This document shows, one piece after another, positions 46,901 to 55,262 of a stretch of 64,000 bases of DNA. Source of the DNA: Bacteroidia bacterium (GTDB taxonomy: Bacteria > Bacteroidota > Bacteroidia > B-17B0 > Aurantibacillaceae); the NCBI GenBank assembly GCA_014378485.1, contig JACMNO010000030.1, forward strand, positions 1-64,000, given 5' to 3'. The notes below the pieces were generated by a model. That model had not been told where the DNA came from. It made no database searches and saw only the letters and a program-made list of their open reading frames with translations. Made by a program: the position numbers and the translations under genes. Within the stretch, counting starts at the first letter, position 1, and every line of letters starts with the position of its first letter.

Positions 46901-47602
46901 ATGAGTGAATAGCTTACCGTCAAATTTTGTAACACCACTACCTGAAGTTCCAAACCAAATATTTCCTTTCTGATCTTCCAATGTGCACCAAACTGAATTA
47001 TTAGACAAGCCTTCCTTTTCAGTATAATGCATGAAAGAATTTCCATCAAATTTTGAAACCCCTCCGCCATTCGTAGCTATCCAAAGGTTACCCTTTTTAT
47101 CTTCCATCAGGTAATTAACGGTTCCATGTTTTAATCCCTGTAGCTTACCAAAAGAACTAAACCCATCCGGGTTAACATCTTTAACAGCGGCATCTTTAGC
47201 AATTACCACTTCGGGTATACCACCTAAAAAAGAACTATCAATAGCCAAGATTGTTTTAGGAAGCAAGAATGTATCAGTGCCCGGAATAATTATTCTAGGA
47301 ATAACAACAAAATTCTTTATTTCAGTGTTCACATCATGAACATTCGTATTTGTGATGTTAATAGTAGGCTTTCCGGAAGTAACTTTTTTTAATTTACTTT
47401 GGTTGATTTTGAAAACCACAGGAGGTGAAAGACTATCTTTTGGAACAACATATCCTCTCGCTATGATGCCTTTACTTTCAGTAGAACGTAAAACGTTTGT
47501 TTGTTGAGAGTTATTGTTTTGACACCCAAAGGCAAATAACAAGATTGTTAGATTCAGGCATTTAAAATAGTTTAAATTAAAAAGATGGTTTGTTTTAAGC
47601 AT
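43994..47602 (-). CDS. Reg_prop/Y_Y_Y-sensor SpoIIE/PP2C phosphatase
   Basis: A 1202-residue protein. The N-terminal hydrophobic stretch ends LLFAFGCQNN, a possible lipobox. Residues of about 155-755 hold about 14 Reg_prop units (pattern GNIWFGTNGGGVSKYDGKTF), enough for two seven-bladed propellers. A Y_Y_Y domain (about 820-890, KYQYKLEGIDANW) and one TM helix (about 900-920, LMVLIISGSIYLFI) follow. Then come the shared coiled linker (SINYAKRIQFALLA) and a SpoIIE-type PP2C domain (SGDFYW, CDSTGHGVPGAFM, YTDGYADQFGGPKG). In Bacteroidota the same propeller input usually drives hybrid two-component systems for glycan sensing; here the output is a phosphatase instead of a histidine kinase. The ligand is unknown. 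It is the first of three tandem paralogues, with a 95-base gap to the next. Confidence 0.9.
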   Translation of the reverse strand: MLKTNHLFNLNYFKCLNLTILLFAFGCQNNNSQQTNVLRSTESKGIIARGYVVPKDSLSPPVVFKINQSKLKKVTSGKPTINITNTNVHDVNTEIKNFVVIPRIIIPGTDTFLLPKTILAIDSSFLGGIPEVVIAKDAAVKDVNPDGFSSFGKLQGLKHGTVNYLMEDKKGNLWIATNGGGVSKFDGNSFMHYTEKEGLSNNSVWCTLEDQKGNIWFGTSGSGVTKFDGKLFTHYTEKEGMSNNVVFSILEDKHGNIWFGTNGGGVTKYDGKTFTYYTDKQGLVNNYVLSIMEDHLGNLWFGTNGGISKFNGKAFENYEDLPNNEIFSILEVKNGDIWFATYGAGALKFNGKTFTNFTDKEGLPNNEILSIKQDKHNNIWFGTNGNGVSKYDGKTFTNFSGEQGLPNNIVKSIVEDKSGNLWFSTHGSGVSKYSGNLFSHFMENEGLSNNIVFSFLQDKTGNIWLSNYGTGISQYDGKSFTHFSENEGLPNGMVWSSLKDKTGNLWFATGAGLCKYDGITFTHFTDADGLANNDVRDIYEDRAGNLWFATNGGGVSKYDGNIKSPASFTNFSVKEGMSNTDVRTILEDRAGNFWFGTYGGGITRYDGKVFTHFKEEDGLGNNIVMSMLEDSSGNIWFGTYGGGVTMFDGKSFINITEKEGLSSNVVMSLLEDKSGNLWFGTRFGLSKLSKSKIDGLIQKVSTSTFKEDDVFFKVFAYEDGFTGIGCFTNSIYEANDGAIWIGTNDRLTVYHPEGEMTDTLAPNIQLTGLELYNETISWLNLENHKDTILTLGNGVNINHFKFNSVSRWNHLPINLSLDYDNNYLTFNFVGITQKQSKKVKYQYKLEGIDANWSAITNRTSAPYGNLPHGTYRFKVKAMSSAGYWSKEVEYEFVIRPPFWHTWWFRCLMVLIISGSIYLFIKRRERKLRLLQKELESKIEIATEDIKQQKHIIEEHQKETIDSINYAKRIQFALLANAELLRSHLNNHFVLFKPKDIVSGDFYWATEYNNKFYLAVCDSTGHGVPGAFMSLLNMGFLSEAIKEKNISEPHEILNYVRTRLIDSIGNDGQQDGMDAVLMCFEKNSKKLCYAAANNYPVLIRNNQIEILPKDKMPVGKGERTDSFSKQTIELIENDVVYVYTDGYADQFGGPKGKKLKYKQLNELLLSISDRQLSEQSDVLNKTIENWRGNLEQVDDILVLGFKV
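45345..47135 (-). repeat. Reg_prop repeat array (about 14 units)
   Basis: Tandem coding repeats of roughly 40 codons with consensus NNIVxSILEDKxGNIWFGTNGxGVSKYDGKxFTHFTExEGLSN. Units 1-13 are close in sequence; unit 4 is shortened (ending YEDLPN), unit 10 carries a small insertion (NIKSPASF), and the last unit is divergent. The conservation suggests past duplication within the gene. Confidence 0.8.
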
Positions 47603-47631
47603 ATAATTTATTGATCATTGATGTTTATGGA

Positions 47632-49680
47632 TCAATCCTGATTTCTCAATTTTACCATTGTTAAAATTGTAGCAATGGCAACAGTTTCTCCTGTTTCATC
47701 ATATACATCTACTAGCCATTTCACAATACCTTTTGAAATATCTTCGGCATTTTTTTTCTCCTGCACTATTTTTTCTTTACAGGAAAACCTAACGCCTATT
47801 GTACTGCCCATATAAACGGGCTTGGTAAAACGACATTCATCAATCCCGTAGTTTAATAATACCGGTCCTTTTTTTGCATTCACAAATAATCCTGCCGCTT
47901 TACTCAAAATATAATAGCCGTGAGCTACTCGGCCTGTAAATATAGTGCCTTCCAATGCAGTAACATCTGTATGCGCATAGAAATGATCGCCACTCACATT
48001 GGCAAAGTTCACCACATCTGCTTCGGTAATTGTATGTTTAGCAGTAATTAATGTTTCACCTATTTCCAAATCCTCGAAATATTGCTTGAATGGATGAATG
48101 TCTTTTTCTATTTGTTTGGCACCCTGTTGGTATTGATTTAATATAGCCGTGATGGTTGTTGGCGATCCTTGTATTGCTGTGCGTTGTAAATAATGAAACA
48201 CACCTCTCTTTCCTCCCATCTCTTCTCCACCGCCTGCTCTGCCCGGCCCGCCATGCACTAACATTGGCATTGGCGAACCATGGCCGGTACTTTCTTTAGC
48301 ACACTCTGCATTCAGAACTAAAATCCGCCCATGCATACAAGCAGCGCCAATCGTGTATTTACGAGCAATGGTATTATCAGCAGTAATGATAGAACTCACT
48401 AATGAACCTTTACCCATTTTAGATAATTCGATTGCATCTTCAATGGTTTTATAAGGCATCAATGTACTTACCGGGCCAAAGGCTTCCACGTTATGGCAAT
48501 CCGTATTAGTAAACGGTTTATCGTTATAGAAAATAATTGGTGGCATAAACGCGCCTTTATTTTTATCTGCTCCCTTTACTTCAAAATTCTCAAAGTTTCC
48601 GATAATGATCTTTTGTGTTTTGGAAAGCAGTTCTACTTTTTCTTTCACTTCAATTAATTGTGACAAGCCAGCTAAAGAGCCCATGCGCACACCTTCTAAA
48701 TTAGGATCACCGATCACATTTTGCGCCAAACGTTTTCCTAAAGCAATCTGTACATCTTCCACCATGTTCTCAGGAACGATGATACGTCTTACCGCTGTAC
48801 ATTTTTGTCCTGCTTTTGTCGTGATCTCTCGGGCAACTTCTTTAATGAATATATCAAATTCCGGCATCGCCGGTGTAACATCTGTTCCCAATACACAGCA
48901 ATTCAGTGAATCGGCTTCCATATTAAAATGAACTGCTTCCTGCAATAAACGCGGGTGAGCTTTTAACATCTTTCCTGTTGATGCAGAGCCTGTGAAGGTT
49001 ATGATGTCCTGACTTTCTACATGATCTAAAATACCATTGGCGCTTCCGCAAATTAATTGCAAAGCACCTTCCGGTAATATCTTGCTAGCAATAATTTCCT
49101 GAACCACTGCTTCCGTTAAAAATGAGGTCAATGCTGCAGGCTTTACAATGGCGGGCACACCTGCCAGCCAGTTAACGGCTACTTTCTCCAACATACCCCA
49201 AACCGGGAAATTGAAGGCGTTGATGTGAATGGCCACACCTTCTTTTGGTACACAAATATGGTGGCCGATAAACGTATTGTTTTTAGATAGACGCACAACA
49301 TCACCATCATAACAAAATGTTTCATCCGGAAACTGACGGCGTAATGATGCATAGGTAAATAAATTCCCAATTCCTCCTTCAATATCTACCCAACTGTCAA
49401 CACGCGTAGCTCCTGTTGCCCAGCTGATTTTATAAAAATCTTCTTTTTTACTTTGCAAATGTAATGCTAAGGCCTTCAGCATTAATCCTCTTTGCTGAAA
49501 CGTTAATCGTCTTAACCTTGGTCCTCCAACGGTACGCGCATATTCGCACATTTTAGCAAAGTCCAACCCTTTGCTACTGGCTGTAGCAACAACCTCACCG
49601 GTAATGGCATTAAATAATTCCTGTCCCTTATCAGCTCCGGCAACCCATTGACCTAAAGCGTAGTTTTGTAGTTTATTCAT
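47632..49680 (-). CDS. paaZ: Bifunctional PaaZ: ring-opening hydrolase / semialdehyde dehydrogenase
   Basis: In the phenylacetate pathway PaaZ opens oxepin-CoA with its MaoC-type hydratase domain and oxidises the resulting aldehyde with its ALDH domain. The N-terminus (LQNYALGQWVAG) and ALDH core are visible: INAFNFPVWGM, catalytic Glu in HFNMEADSLN (about 250) and nucleophile Cys in AGQKCTAVRR (about 292). The C-terminal R-hydratase domain (about 540-682) has VNFANVSGDHFYAHTD with the expected Asp/His. Length 682 is standard. No other paa gene is nearby, so the rest of the pathway must lie elsewhere or this copy serves another CoA thioester. Confidence 0.92.
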   Translation of the reverse strand: MNKLQNYALGQWVAGADKGQELFNAITGEVVATASSKGLDFAKMCEYARTVGGPRLRRLTFQQRGLMLKALALHLQSKKEDFYKISWATGATRVDSWVDIEGGIGNLFTYASLRRQFPDETFCYDGDVVRLSKNNTFIGHHICVPKEGVAIHINAFNFPVWGMLEKVAVNWLAGVPAIVKPAALTSFLTEAVVQEIIASKILPEGALQLICGSANGILDHVESQDIITFTGSASTGKMLKAHPRLLQEAVHFNMEADSLNCCVLGTDVTPAMPEFDIFIKEVAREITTKAGQKCTAVRRIIVPENMVEDVQIALGKRLAQNVIGDPNLEGVRMGSLAGLSQLIEVKEKVELLSKTQKIIIGNFENFEVKGADKNKGAFMPPIIFYNDKPFTNTDCHNVEAFGPVSTLMPYKTIEDAIELSKMGKGSLVSSIITADNTIARKYTIGAACMHGRILVLNAECAKESTGHGSPMPMLVHGGPGRAGGGEEMGGKRGVFHYLQRTAIQGSPTTITAILNQYQQGAKQIEKDIHPFKQYFEDLEIGETLITAKHTITEADVVNFANVSGDHFYAHTDVTALEGTIFTGRVAHGYYILSKAAGLFVNAKKGPVLLNYGIDECRFTKPVYMGSTIGVRFSCKEKIVQEKKNAEDISKGIVKWLVDVYDETGETVAIATILTMVKLRNQD

Positions 49681-49958
49681 AGAAATAAAAAGCTAATTTA
49701 AGATTGAAAATTAACGAATAAAATTGGGAATTCAAAAAGGAGATATTCAGGTAAACAGAGGAATTTTACGCAAATAACAGAGGGCTAAGTCTATTTTTCA
49801 AGAAAGAATGCCCCACAAGCTATCTTTGCCGATGCAGGTTTAATAATCAGTTGTTATAACGACAAATTTATTTTAAAATTAGCCAGTAACACTTGTATCT
49901 TTATCTGAACCTGTTATTATATAATTAGATCAAACGTTTTTACATTTATACATAAAAT

Positions 49959-51659
49959 ATGCAGAACATAAAGAGGAACATTGGAATCATACTTTCTTTT
50001 TCCCTAATGTCAATTTGCCTGCAATCCTGCCAATACCGTCCTTTCCTAAAATATTATTTTCCATCTAAAAAAACACATGTAGCAAAATTCACTAAATGGG
50101 AGAAACACGTATATTCAAATTCAAATCCTTTACGTACATCTTATGATATTACTTGCTATGATTGGTTAGTGCATGTTCATCCTGAACAAAAAAACATTAC
50201 GGCTACAATGAAACTATATTTCAGAATGGAATTCAACCAGGATAGTATCATGTTTGATCTGCAACGGCATTTATCTATAGATAACATTAAAAGCTCGGTT
50301 CCTTTAAAGAAAACCGAACGGCATAAGGATGTGCTATACATTATTTTTGATCATGATCTTCAAAAAGGAGAAAGTGCCGTACTCGAAATTTCTTACCATG
50401 GCACACCAGTGCACCTATTAAAAAACTCTGCAATTAATTGGAACAAAGACAAGAACAATAAACCATGGATCTGCACTGAAACAGAAGGAATCGGGCCGCA
50501 TCACATGATGCCTTGTAAGAACATGTTATATGACGAGGCCGATAGTTGCTTCATACGCGTTGGGGTTCCTAAGGGTTTGGTAGGTGTTGCAAACGGGAAA
50601 CTAGAGAACATTACAGAAACAGCCTCAGAGAATATTTATAATTGGTCCGTTCATAACCCTATCAATATTTATAATATCTCATTTAACGTGGGCGATTATG
50701 TAAAGCTGGAGAAAGACTATAAAGATGGAAATGCTTTGGATCATAAAATTCAGGTTTATGCACTTTCCTATAATAAAACGATAGCCGATACTTTTTATGA
50801 TCAGGCTCCGATCATTATGGGAAAACTGGAACATTTGTACGGCACATATCCCTGGTGGAATGATGGATGCAAAATTATAGAAAGTTGCTTACCAGATGGG
50901 TCCTGTATGGAACACCAATCGGCTATTTCAATGACTGATGCCTATCTCTATCAATTCAATCACATTAATTTTACTCTCGTTCATGAAATTGCTCATGAAT
51001 GGTGGGGCAACAGTACAACAGCATTTGATTATGGCGACTTATGGCTGCATGAAGGGTTTGCTGAGTATTCTGAAGCTTTGTTTGCTGAGATGCAAATGGG
51101 TAAAATATATTACAACCGTTACATTCATAAATTTGCATATTCGGTAAAGAATAAACGACCGGTTATAAAACCCTATGGTGTAGGTTACAATAACCTCGTT
51201 CATGAGGATGATCAAGATATTTACCCAAAAGGCGCTTTGTTCCTGCATACATTAAGAATGCAACTAAACAACGATTCGTTGTTTTTTAAAACTCTGAAAA
51301 AGGCACAGCAACATTTAGCCAAAAGCATTATAACGAGCTATACATTCATGTCTTTTTTTAATGCAGAAACCAAAACAGATTTCACTGCATTTTTTGATGT
51401 TTACTTAAAGCGAACCTCTTCGCCGGTTTTGGAGTACCGTATTGACAGATCGAAAAGCGATACGGCTATGCTCGAATATAGATGGACAGAAGAACTACCT
51501 GTAAATTTTAAGATGAAAGTTAGCTTTATGATTGGAGATGAAATAAACACGATGTACCCAACTACAAATTTCCAACAATTAAAATTTCCAATAAAAGATC
51601 GCTGTGTCTATCATATCGAATCATCCGGATATGTAGTATTAAAAGAAATAAAAAAATAA
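49959..51659 (+). CDS. M1-family metallopeptidase lipoprotein
   Basis: The lipobox-like ICLQSC near residue 23 suggests a lipidated, envelope-located enzyme. Zinc site: HEIAHEWWGNS (about 342-352) with the third ligand Glu in LWLHEGFAEYSE, 18 residues on, as in gluzincin aminopeptidases. The substrate-recognition motif, normally GAMEN, appears here as SCMEHQ, a notable departure: the Asn after Glu is replaced by His. The N-terminal beta-saddle domain is present, but the protein ends soon after the catalytic domain (566 residues), so the helical C-terminal domain of large M1 enzymes is missing. It would trim peptides in the periplasm or at the surface. Confidence 0.88.
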   Translation: MQNIKRNIGIILSFSLMSICLQSCQYRPFLKYYFPSKKTHVAKFTKWEKHVYSNSNPLRTSYDITCYDWLVHVHPEQKNITATMKLYFRMEFNQDSIMFDLQRHLSIDNIKSSVPLKKTERHKDVLYIIFDHDLQKGESAVLEISYHGTPVHLLKNSAINWNKDKNNKPWICTETEGIGPHHMMPCKNMLYDEADSCFIRVGVPKGLVGVANGKLENITETASENIYNWSVHNPINIYNISFNVGDYVKLEKDYKDGNALDHKIQVYALSYNKTIADTFYDQAPIIMGKLEHLYGTYPWWNDGCKIIESCLPDGSCMEHQSAISMTDAYLYQFNHINFTLVHEIAHEWWGNSTTAFDYGDLWLHEGFAEYSEALFAEMQMGKIYYNRYIHKFAYSVKNKRPVIKPYGVGYNNLVHEDDQDIYPKGALFLHTLRMQLNNDSLFFKTLKKAQQHLAKSIITSYTFMSFFNAETKTDFTAFFDVYLKRTSSPVLEYRIDRSKSDTAMLEYRWTEELPVNFKMKVSFMIGDEINTMYPTTNFQQLKFPIKDRCVYHIESSGYVVLKEIKK

Positions 51660-51774
51660 TATAGCAACTCAAAGGAATTGCTGATTTTGAATATTGAGCA
51701 AGTTTAAAGCAGGCAAGATATCAAATCTTTCAATTCGTGATGTTTGGGTCATCGGATTTCAATATACAAAAAGT

Positions 51775-52056
51775 CTATACCACCCTGTTCAGAAAAAAAG
51801 TCCCGAAAGGCACTAACGACAAAAGAAATGCTAATACTGACTTTTTAAATGACAATTTTACTTTAAAAAACATCAGGGCTAATAGGATCATAAAAGTAAC
51901 AAACAATGCGCCATGGATAGAACCAACAGGACGAACATACTCCGGGGTGTTATAAAAGTACTTTAAAGGCATCGCAATAAATAACAAGATCAAATAGCTA
52001 TAGCCTTCAATTTTACCAATTACTAAAAACCACTTAGTGAGTGTTATATTTTCCAT
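51775..52056 (-). CDS. DUF3817 family small membrane protein
   Basis: I take the ATG at 52056 (MENITLTKWFLVIGKIEGYS) over the track start at 52101, because the family begins close to the EGYSYLILL helix. The 93-residue protein has three TM helices and the family signature IEGYSYLILLFIAMPLKY with PVGSIHGALFVTF. Function unknown in the family. It is tail-to-tail with the M1 peptidase gene and diverges from the serine hydrolase gene. Confidence 0.85.
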   Translation of the reverse strand: MENITLTKWFLVIGKIEGYSYLILLFIAMPLKYFYNTPEYVRPVGSIHGALFVTFMILLALMFFKVKLSFKKSVLAFLLSLVPFGTFFLNRVV

Positions 52057-52224
52057 ATTGTATAAATATAACAAAAAATACACATTGAGACTTTTTCTCA
52101 CCAGACCAAAAAAAGTGCCTTTTTAAATACGATTTTAAGTTTAGTATATTATGTCACGATTTATTATTATTCTGATTTAAACTTTTATATCTTCATCAGG
52201 TCAAATTGTAAATAATATTTATAT

Positions 52225-53535
52225 ATGAAGAAAATAATTATACTCATTTCTGCAATTATGCTTTTAAATAGTGCCTTAAAATCGCAAAGTCTTTACTTTC
52301 CGCCGGTAATTGGCAATGTGTGGGATTCAATTTTACCATCTAATTTAAATTATTGTCAGGCACGAATAGATTCGTTGTACAATTATTTACAAACAAAAAA
52401 CACTAAATCACTTATTATTTTGAAGAATGGCAAACGTGTTTTAGAAAAATATTTTGGTAATTATACCCGCGATTCATTATGGTACTGGGCTTCGGCTAGT
52501 AAAAGTTTAGCAAGTTTTATTACAGGTATGGCGCAACAAAAAGGATACATCAATATAAACAATAAAGTATCTCAATACATTGGCGCAGGCTGGACAAACG
52601 AACCATTAGTTAAAGAAAATATGATTACAGTAAGGCATCTGCTAAAAATGAATAGCGGTTTAGATGATTTGCCACCACTGCCGTGCAATAATGAAGATAC
52701 AGCGAAATCATGCCTAGTGTATTTAACGGATACTGCAACACGTTGGGCATACCACACAGGAGCTTATAAAAAAATTCAGGACGTTGTAAGTAACGCTGTG
52801 GGGCAAACCTATAATGCTATTACCAATAATTGGATAGAAGCTAAAACAGGCATGAGTGGAATTTGGTTTCAACAAATATATTATAGCAAAGCCAGAGACA
52901 TGGCTCGATTTGGCTTATTAAACTTAAATAAAGGCATTTGGAATACGGATACTTTAATGAAAGACACTGCTTACTATAAATCAATGATTAACACATCACA
53001 AAATCTCAATAAGGCTTACGGCTATTTATGGTGGCTTAATGGGAAAAATAGTTTTATGACACCTCAAATTCAATTTACTTTTTCAGGACCTTTAATGTCT
53101 AACGCGCCAAGTGACATGTTTTGTGCACTCGGTAAAAATGATCAAAAAATCTATGTAGTACCTAGTCAAAATTTAGTAGTGGTAAGGCAAGGAAATAGTG
53201 CTGGTGGTTTTAATTTAGCAGCTTCTGCGTTTGACAATGTATTATGGGATTATATCAATAAATTAGATTGCAGCGCAACATCTATTCAAGATAAAGGAAC
53301 TAAAATTTATTCTGTATATCCAAATCCGGTTACAAACTTATTAAACATTGATAATGCCAATTCAACTCTTTATAAAATATGTGTATATGATGTTTTTGGA
53401 AAAATAGTTTACGTATCTACTAAATTTGAATCCAAAATAAATATCGATTTTTCATACTTTGTTAGTGGAACTTATCTGGTAGAGTTACATGATGAAGGAA
53501 AGCAAGTAATTAGAAAACTAGTTATTAAAGAATGA
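52225..53535 (+). CDS. Secreted serine hydrolase (beta-lactamase class C-like) with T9SS type A sorting domain
   Basis: Signal peptide (KKIIILISAIMLLNSALKSQ), then a class C beta-lactamase/DD-peptidase-like domain with the SxxK nucleophile motif SASK near residue 89 and a Tyr-containing motif YHTGAY near 172. The C-terminal 75 residues are a type A T9SS sorting domain (YSVYPNPVTNLLNID, then VSGTYLVELHDEG and ending KLVIKE). It is thus secreted or anchored at the surface. Substrate unknown: esterase, amidase and peptidase are all found in this family. Confidence 0.88.
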   Translation: MKKIIILISAIMLLNSALKSQSLYFPPVIGNVWDSILPSNLNYCQARIDSLYNYLQTKNTKSLIILKNGKRVLEKYFGNYTRDSLWYWASASKSLASFITGMAQQKGYININNKVSQYIGAGWTNEPLVKENMITVRHLLKMNSGLDDLPPLPCNNEDTAKSCLVYLTDTATRWAYHTGAYKKIQDVVSNAVGQTYNAITNNWIEAKTGMSGIWFQQIYYSKARDMARFGLLNLNKGIWNTDTLMKDTAYYKSMINTSQNLNKAYGYLWWLNGKNSFMTPQIQFTFSGPLMSNAPSDMFCALGKNDQKIYVVPSQNLVVVRQGNSAGGFNLAASAFDNVLWDYINKLDCSATSIQDKGTKIYSVYPNPVTNLLNIDNANSTLYKICVYDVFGKIVYVSTKFESKINIDFSYFVSGTYLVELHDEGKQVIRKLVIKE

Positions 53536-53545
53536 GATCTAAATG

Positions 53546-53575
53546 TCAGATTTAGCAATCGTACGACAAATCTGA
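53546..53575. terminator. Weak inverted repeat between convergent genes
   Basis: TCAGATTT and AAATCTGA form an 8-bp stem with a 14-base loop between the serine hydrolase and the DEAD-box-like gene. There is no good U-run on either side, so a terminator role is only possible. Confidence 0.3.
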
Positions 53576-53595
53576 TATATTTGCCTGAAATCGTC

Positions 53596-54210
53596 CTATG
53601 CTTCTATCTTTACAATAACTGGAGCAACAATAAATTTCTCAATCAGCTTTTCAATCTTCTCGTTTAACTCATTTGCAAATACCAGATGCTGGCATTTAGG
53701 GAGGCTCAAAGCCATTCGATCGATTTGCCCATGCGCTGCATTTTTGATTGCCATCTCAGCATCATCAATTACAAATAATTTTATTTTATTGAGGTTGAAA
53801 TTTTTCTTGAAATAAATTTCCATTACCCTTTTTGGGGTTCCAATCACAATATCAGTTCCAAAATAAATGGCTTCAGTTTGTTTATCAATTTTTCCGCCTT
53901 CGAAAACGGCTTCTGCTCTTAAATCAGTATTGTAAGATAACAGTTTAAACTGTTCAAGCATGGCCAACACTTTTGCTTCATCTGCCACAATAATTAAGGC
54001 TCGTGGCGCATCTTCAAATGCAGCTGTTAGTTTTTGAATGGCAGAAATAATAATCGTTGAGCTTTTTCCGCACCCCTCAGGCCCAATACCAATAACATCA
54101 GAACCACCGTTTATTTTAGGAATACACTTTAATTGCATTTCCAATGGCTCTTCAAATCCATGTTCTGAAAGCAATGCAGCGAGTTTTTTATTTAATTTTT
54201 CTTTGAACAT
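53596..54210 (-). CDS. DEAD-box helicase-like protein with only the first RecA domain
   Basis: The 204 residues align with the N-terminal RecA domain of DEAD-box RNA helicases: a Q-motif-like region (GFEEPLEMQLKCIP), Walker A GPEGCGKSS (about 44), motif Ib-like VIGTPKRVM and motif II reading VIDDAEM where DEAD is expected (DDAE). A motif III (SAT) equivalent is unclear (LVFANE). The whole second RecA domain (motifs IV-VI) is absent and no continuation is found in other frames, so this is a stable short form rather than an obvious truncation. It starts two bases after mltG ends. It may bind RNA or ATP without unwinding. Confidence 0.75.
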   Translation of the reverse strand: MFKEKLNKKLAALLSEHGFEEPLEMQLKCIPKINGGSDVIGIGPEGCGKSSTIIISAIQKLTAAFEDAPRALIIVADEAKVLAMLEQFKLLSYNTDLRAEAVFEGGKIDKQTEAIYFGTDIVIGTPKRVMEIYFKKNFNLNKIKLFVIDDAEMAIKNAAHGQIDRMALSLPKCQHLVFANELNEKIEKLIEKFIVAPVIVKIEA

Positions 54211-54212
54211 AG

Positions 54213-55262
54213 TTATCGTTTAATTCCTTTTCTATTTAATGCCTCCTGGTAGGCGGATGCATTTTTCATATGCACTTTGTAATCATTCGTAAAACAGGAG
54301 GTTCCGCTAAAGTTAGGGTTAGCACAAAAATAAGTAAAGTTGTGATGCGTGTAATTTAAAACTGCATTAATAGTGGTTGGATTTACCAAACAAATGGGGC
54401 CTGGAGGTAATCCTTTGTATTTATAAGTATTATAAGGAGAATCTATTTCTTTATCAGCAGAAAGTACCCGCTGCACTTCAAAATTCCCATTCGCAAAAAC
54501 AATAGTTGGATCTGCCTGCAAACGCATGTCTTGTTTTAAACGGTTAATGTAAACACCTGCAATTTTTTGTTGTTCAGATTTAATATTACTTTCACTTTGC
54601 ACAATAGATGCGAGTGTAACAACTTCAGGAACTCTGTAACCAATGGCTTTGGCTTTTGCTACATTTTCATTCGTCCAAACTTTATAATAAGACTTCTCTA
54701 ACAAATTAAATAATTCATCGATATGAGTTGTCCATTTTACTTCATAAGATTCAGGTATTATGAATGACATAAAATTTTCGCTATTTAATCCATATTTTTC
54801 GTTCAATTTATTTTCATCAGAGCAATACTCTTCTAATTCTGATCTTTCAATTTCCAGTTTATCAGAAACATAATCTATGAAATGTTCTTTTGTTCGGATT
54901 TGGGAATTAAAAAACAATTTTACCTTTTCCTGTTTAGCGTTGATGATCATCTTCACAATGGAACGATTGCTCATTTTTGCATCGATTCTATATTTACCGG
55001 AATTAATATTCTCCGGCAAATCCATTTCTTTGGCCATCCATTCAAAGCTCTCTTGATCATCAATGATGTTTTGTGAATACAGTTCATCTAACACATCATC
55101 AAATGAGGCATTTGTTTTAATATATATAAACGTGAATTTTTTGTCGTTCAGATGAACATTATTTTTTAAAAGATTTTGATATGCCCAAAAAGCTCCAAAC
55201 GCCATTAATGCCAGTACTGCAAGCAGGATAGTTTTTTTTAATACGCTTCCTTTCTTAGCCAT
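54213..55262 (-). CDS. mltG: Endolytic murein transglycosylase MltG
   Basis: An N-terminal TM helix (KTILLAVLALMAFGAFWAYQ) and a YceG-like domain. The catalytic Glu is in ASIVQSESN (about 222), followed by RLKQDMRLQADPTIVFA and SPYNTYKYKGLPPGPICLVN, which are diagnostic for MltG. It cuts nascent glycan strands at the membrane and sets glycan chain length. The start codon overlaps the stop codon of the upstream tauE-like gene (TAATG), so translation is probably coupled. Confidence 0.95.
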   Translation of the reverse strand: MAKKGSVLKKTILLAVLALMAFGAFWAYQNLLKNNVHLNDKKFTFIYIKTNASFDDVLDELYSQNIIDDQESFEWMAKEMDLPENINSGKYRIDAKMSNRSIVKMIINAKQEKVKLFFNSQIRTKEHFIDYVSDKLEIERSELEEYCSDENKLNEKYGLNSENFMSFIIPESYEVKWTTHIDELFNLLEKSYYKVWTNENVAKAKAIGYRVPEVVTLASIVQSESNIKSEQQKIAGVYINRLKQDMRLQADPTIVFANGNFEVQRVLSADKEIDSPYNTYKYKGLPPGPICLVNPTTINAVLNYTHHNFTYFCANPNFSGTSCFTNDYKVHMKNASAYQEALNRKGIKR

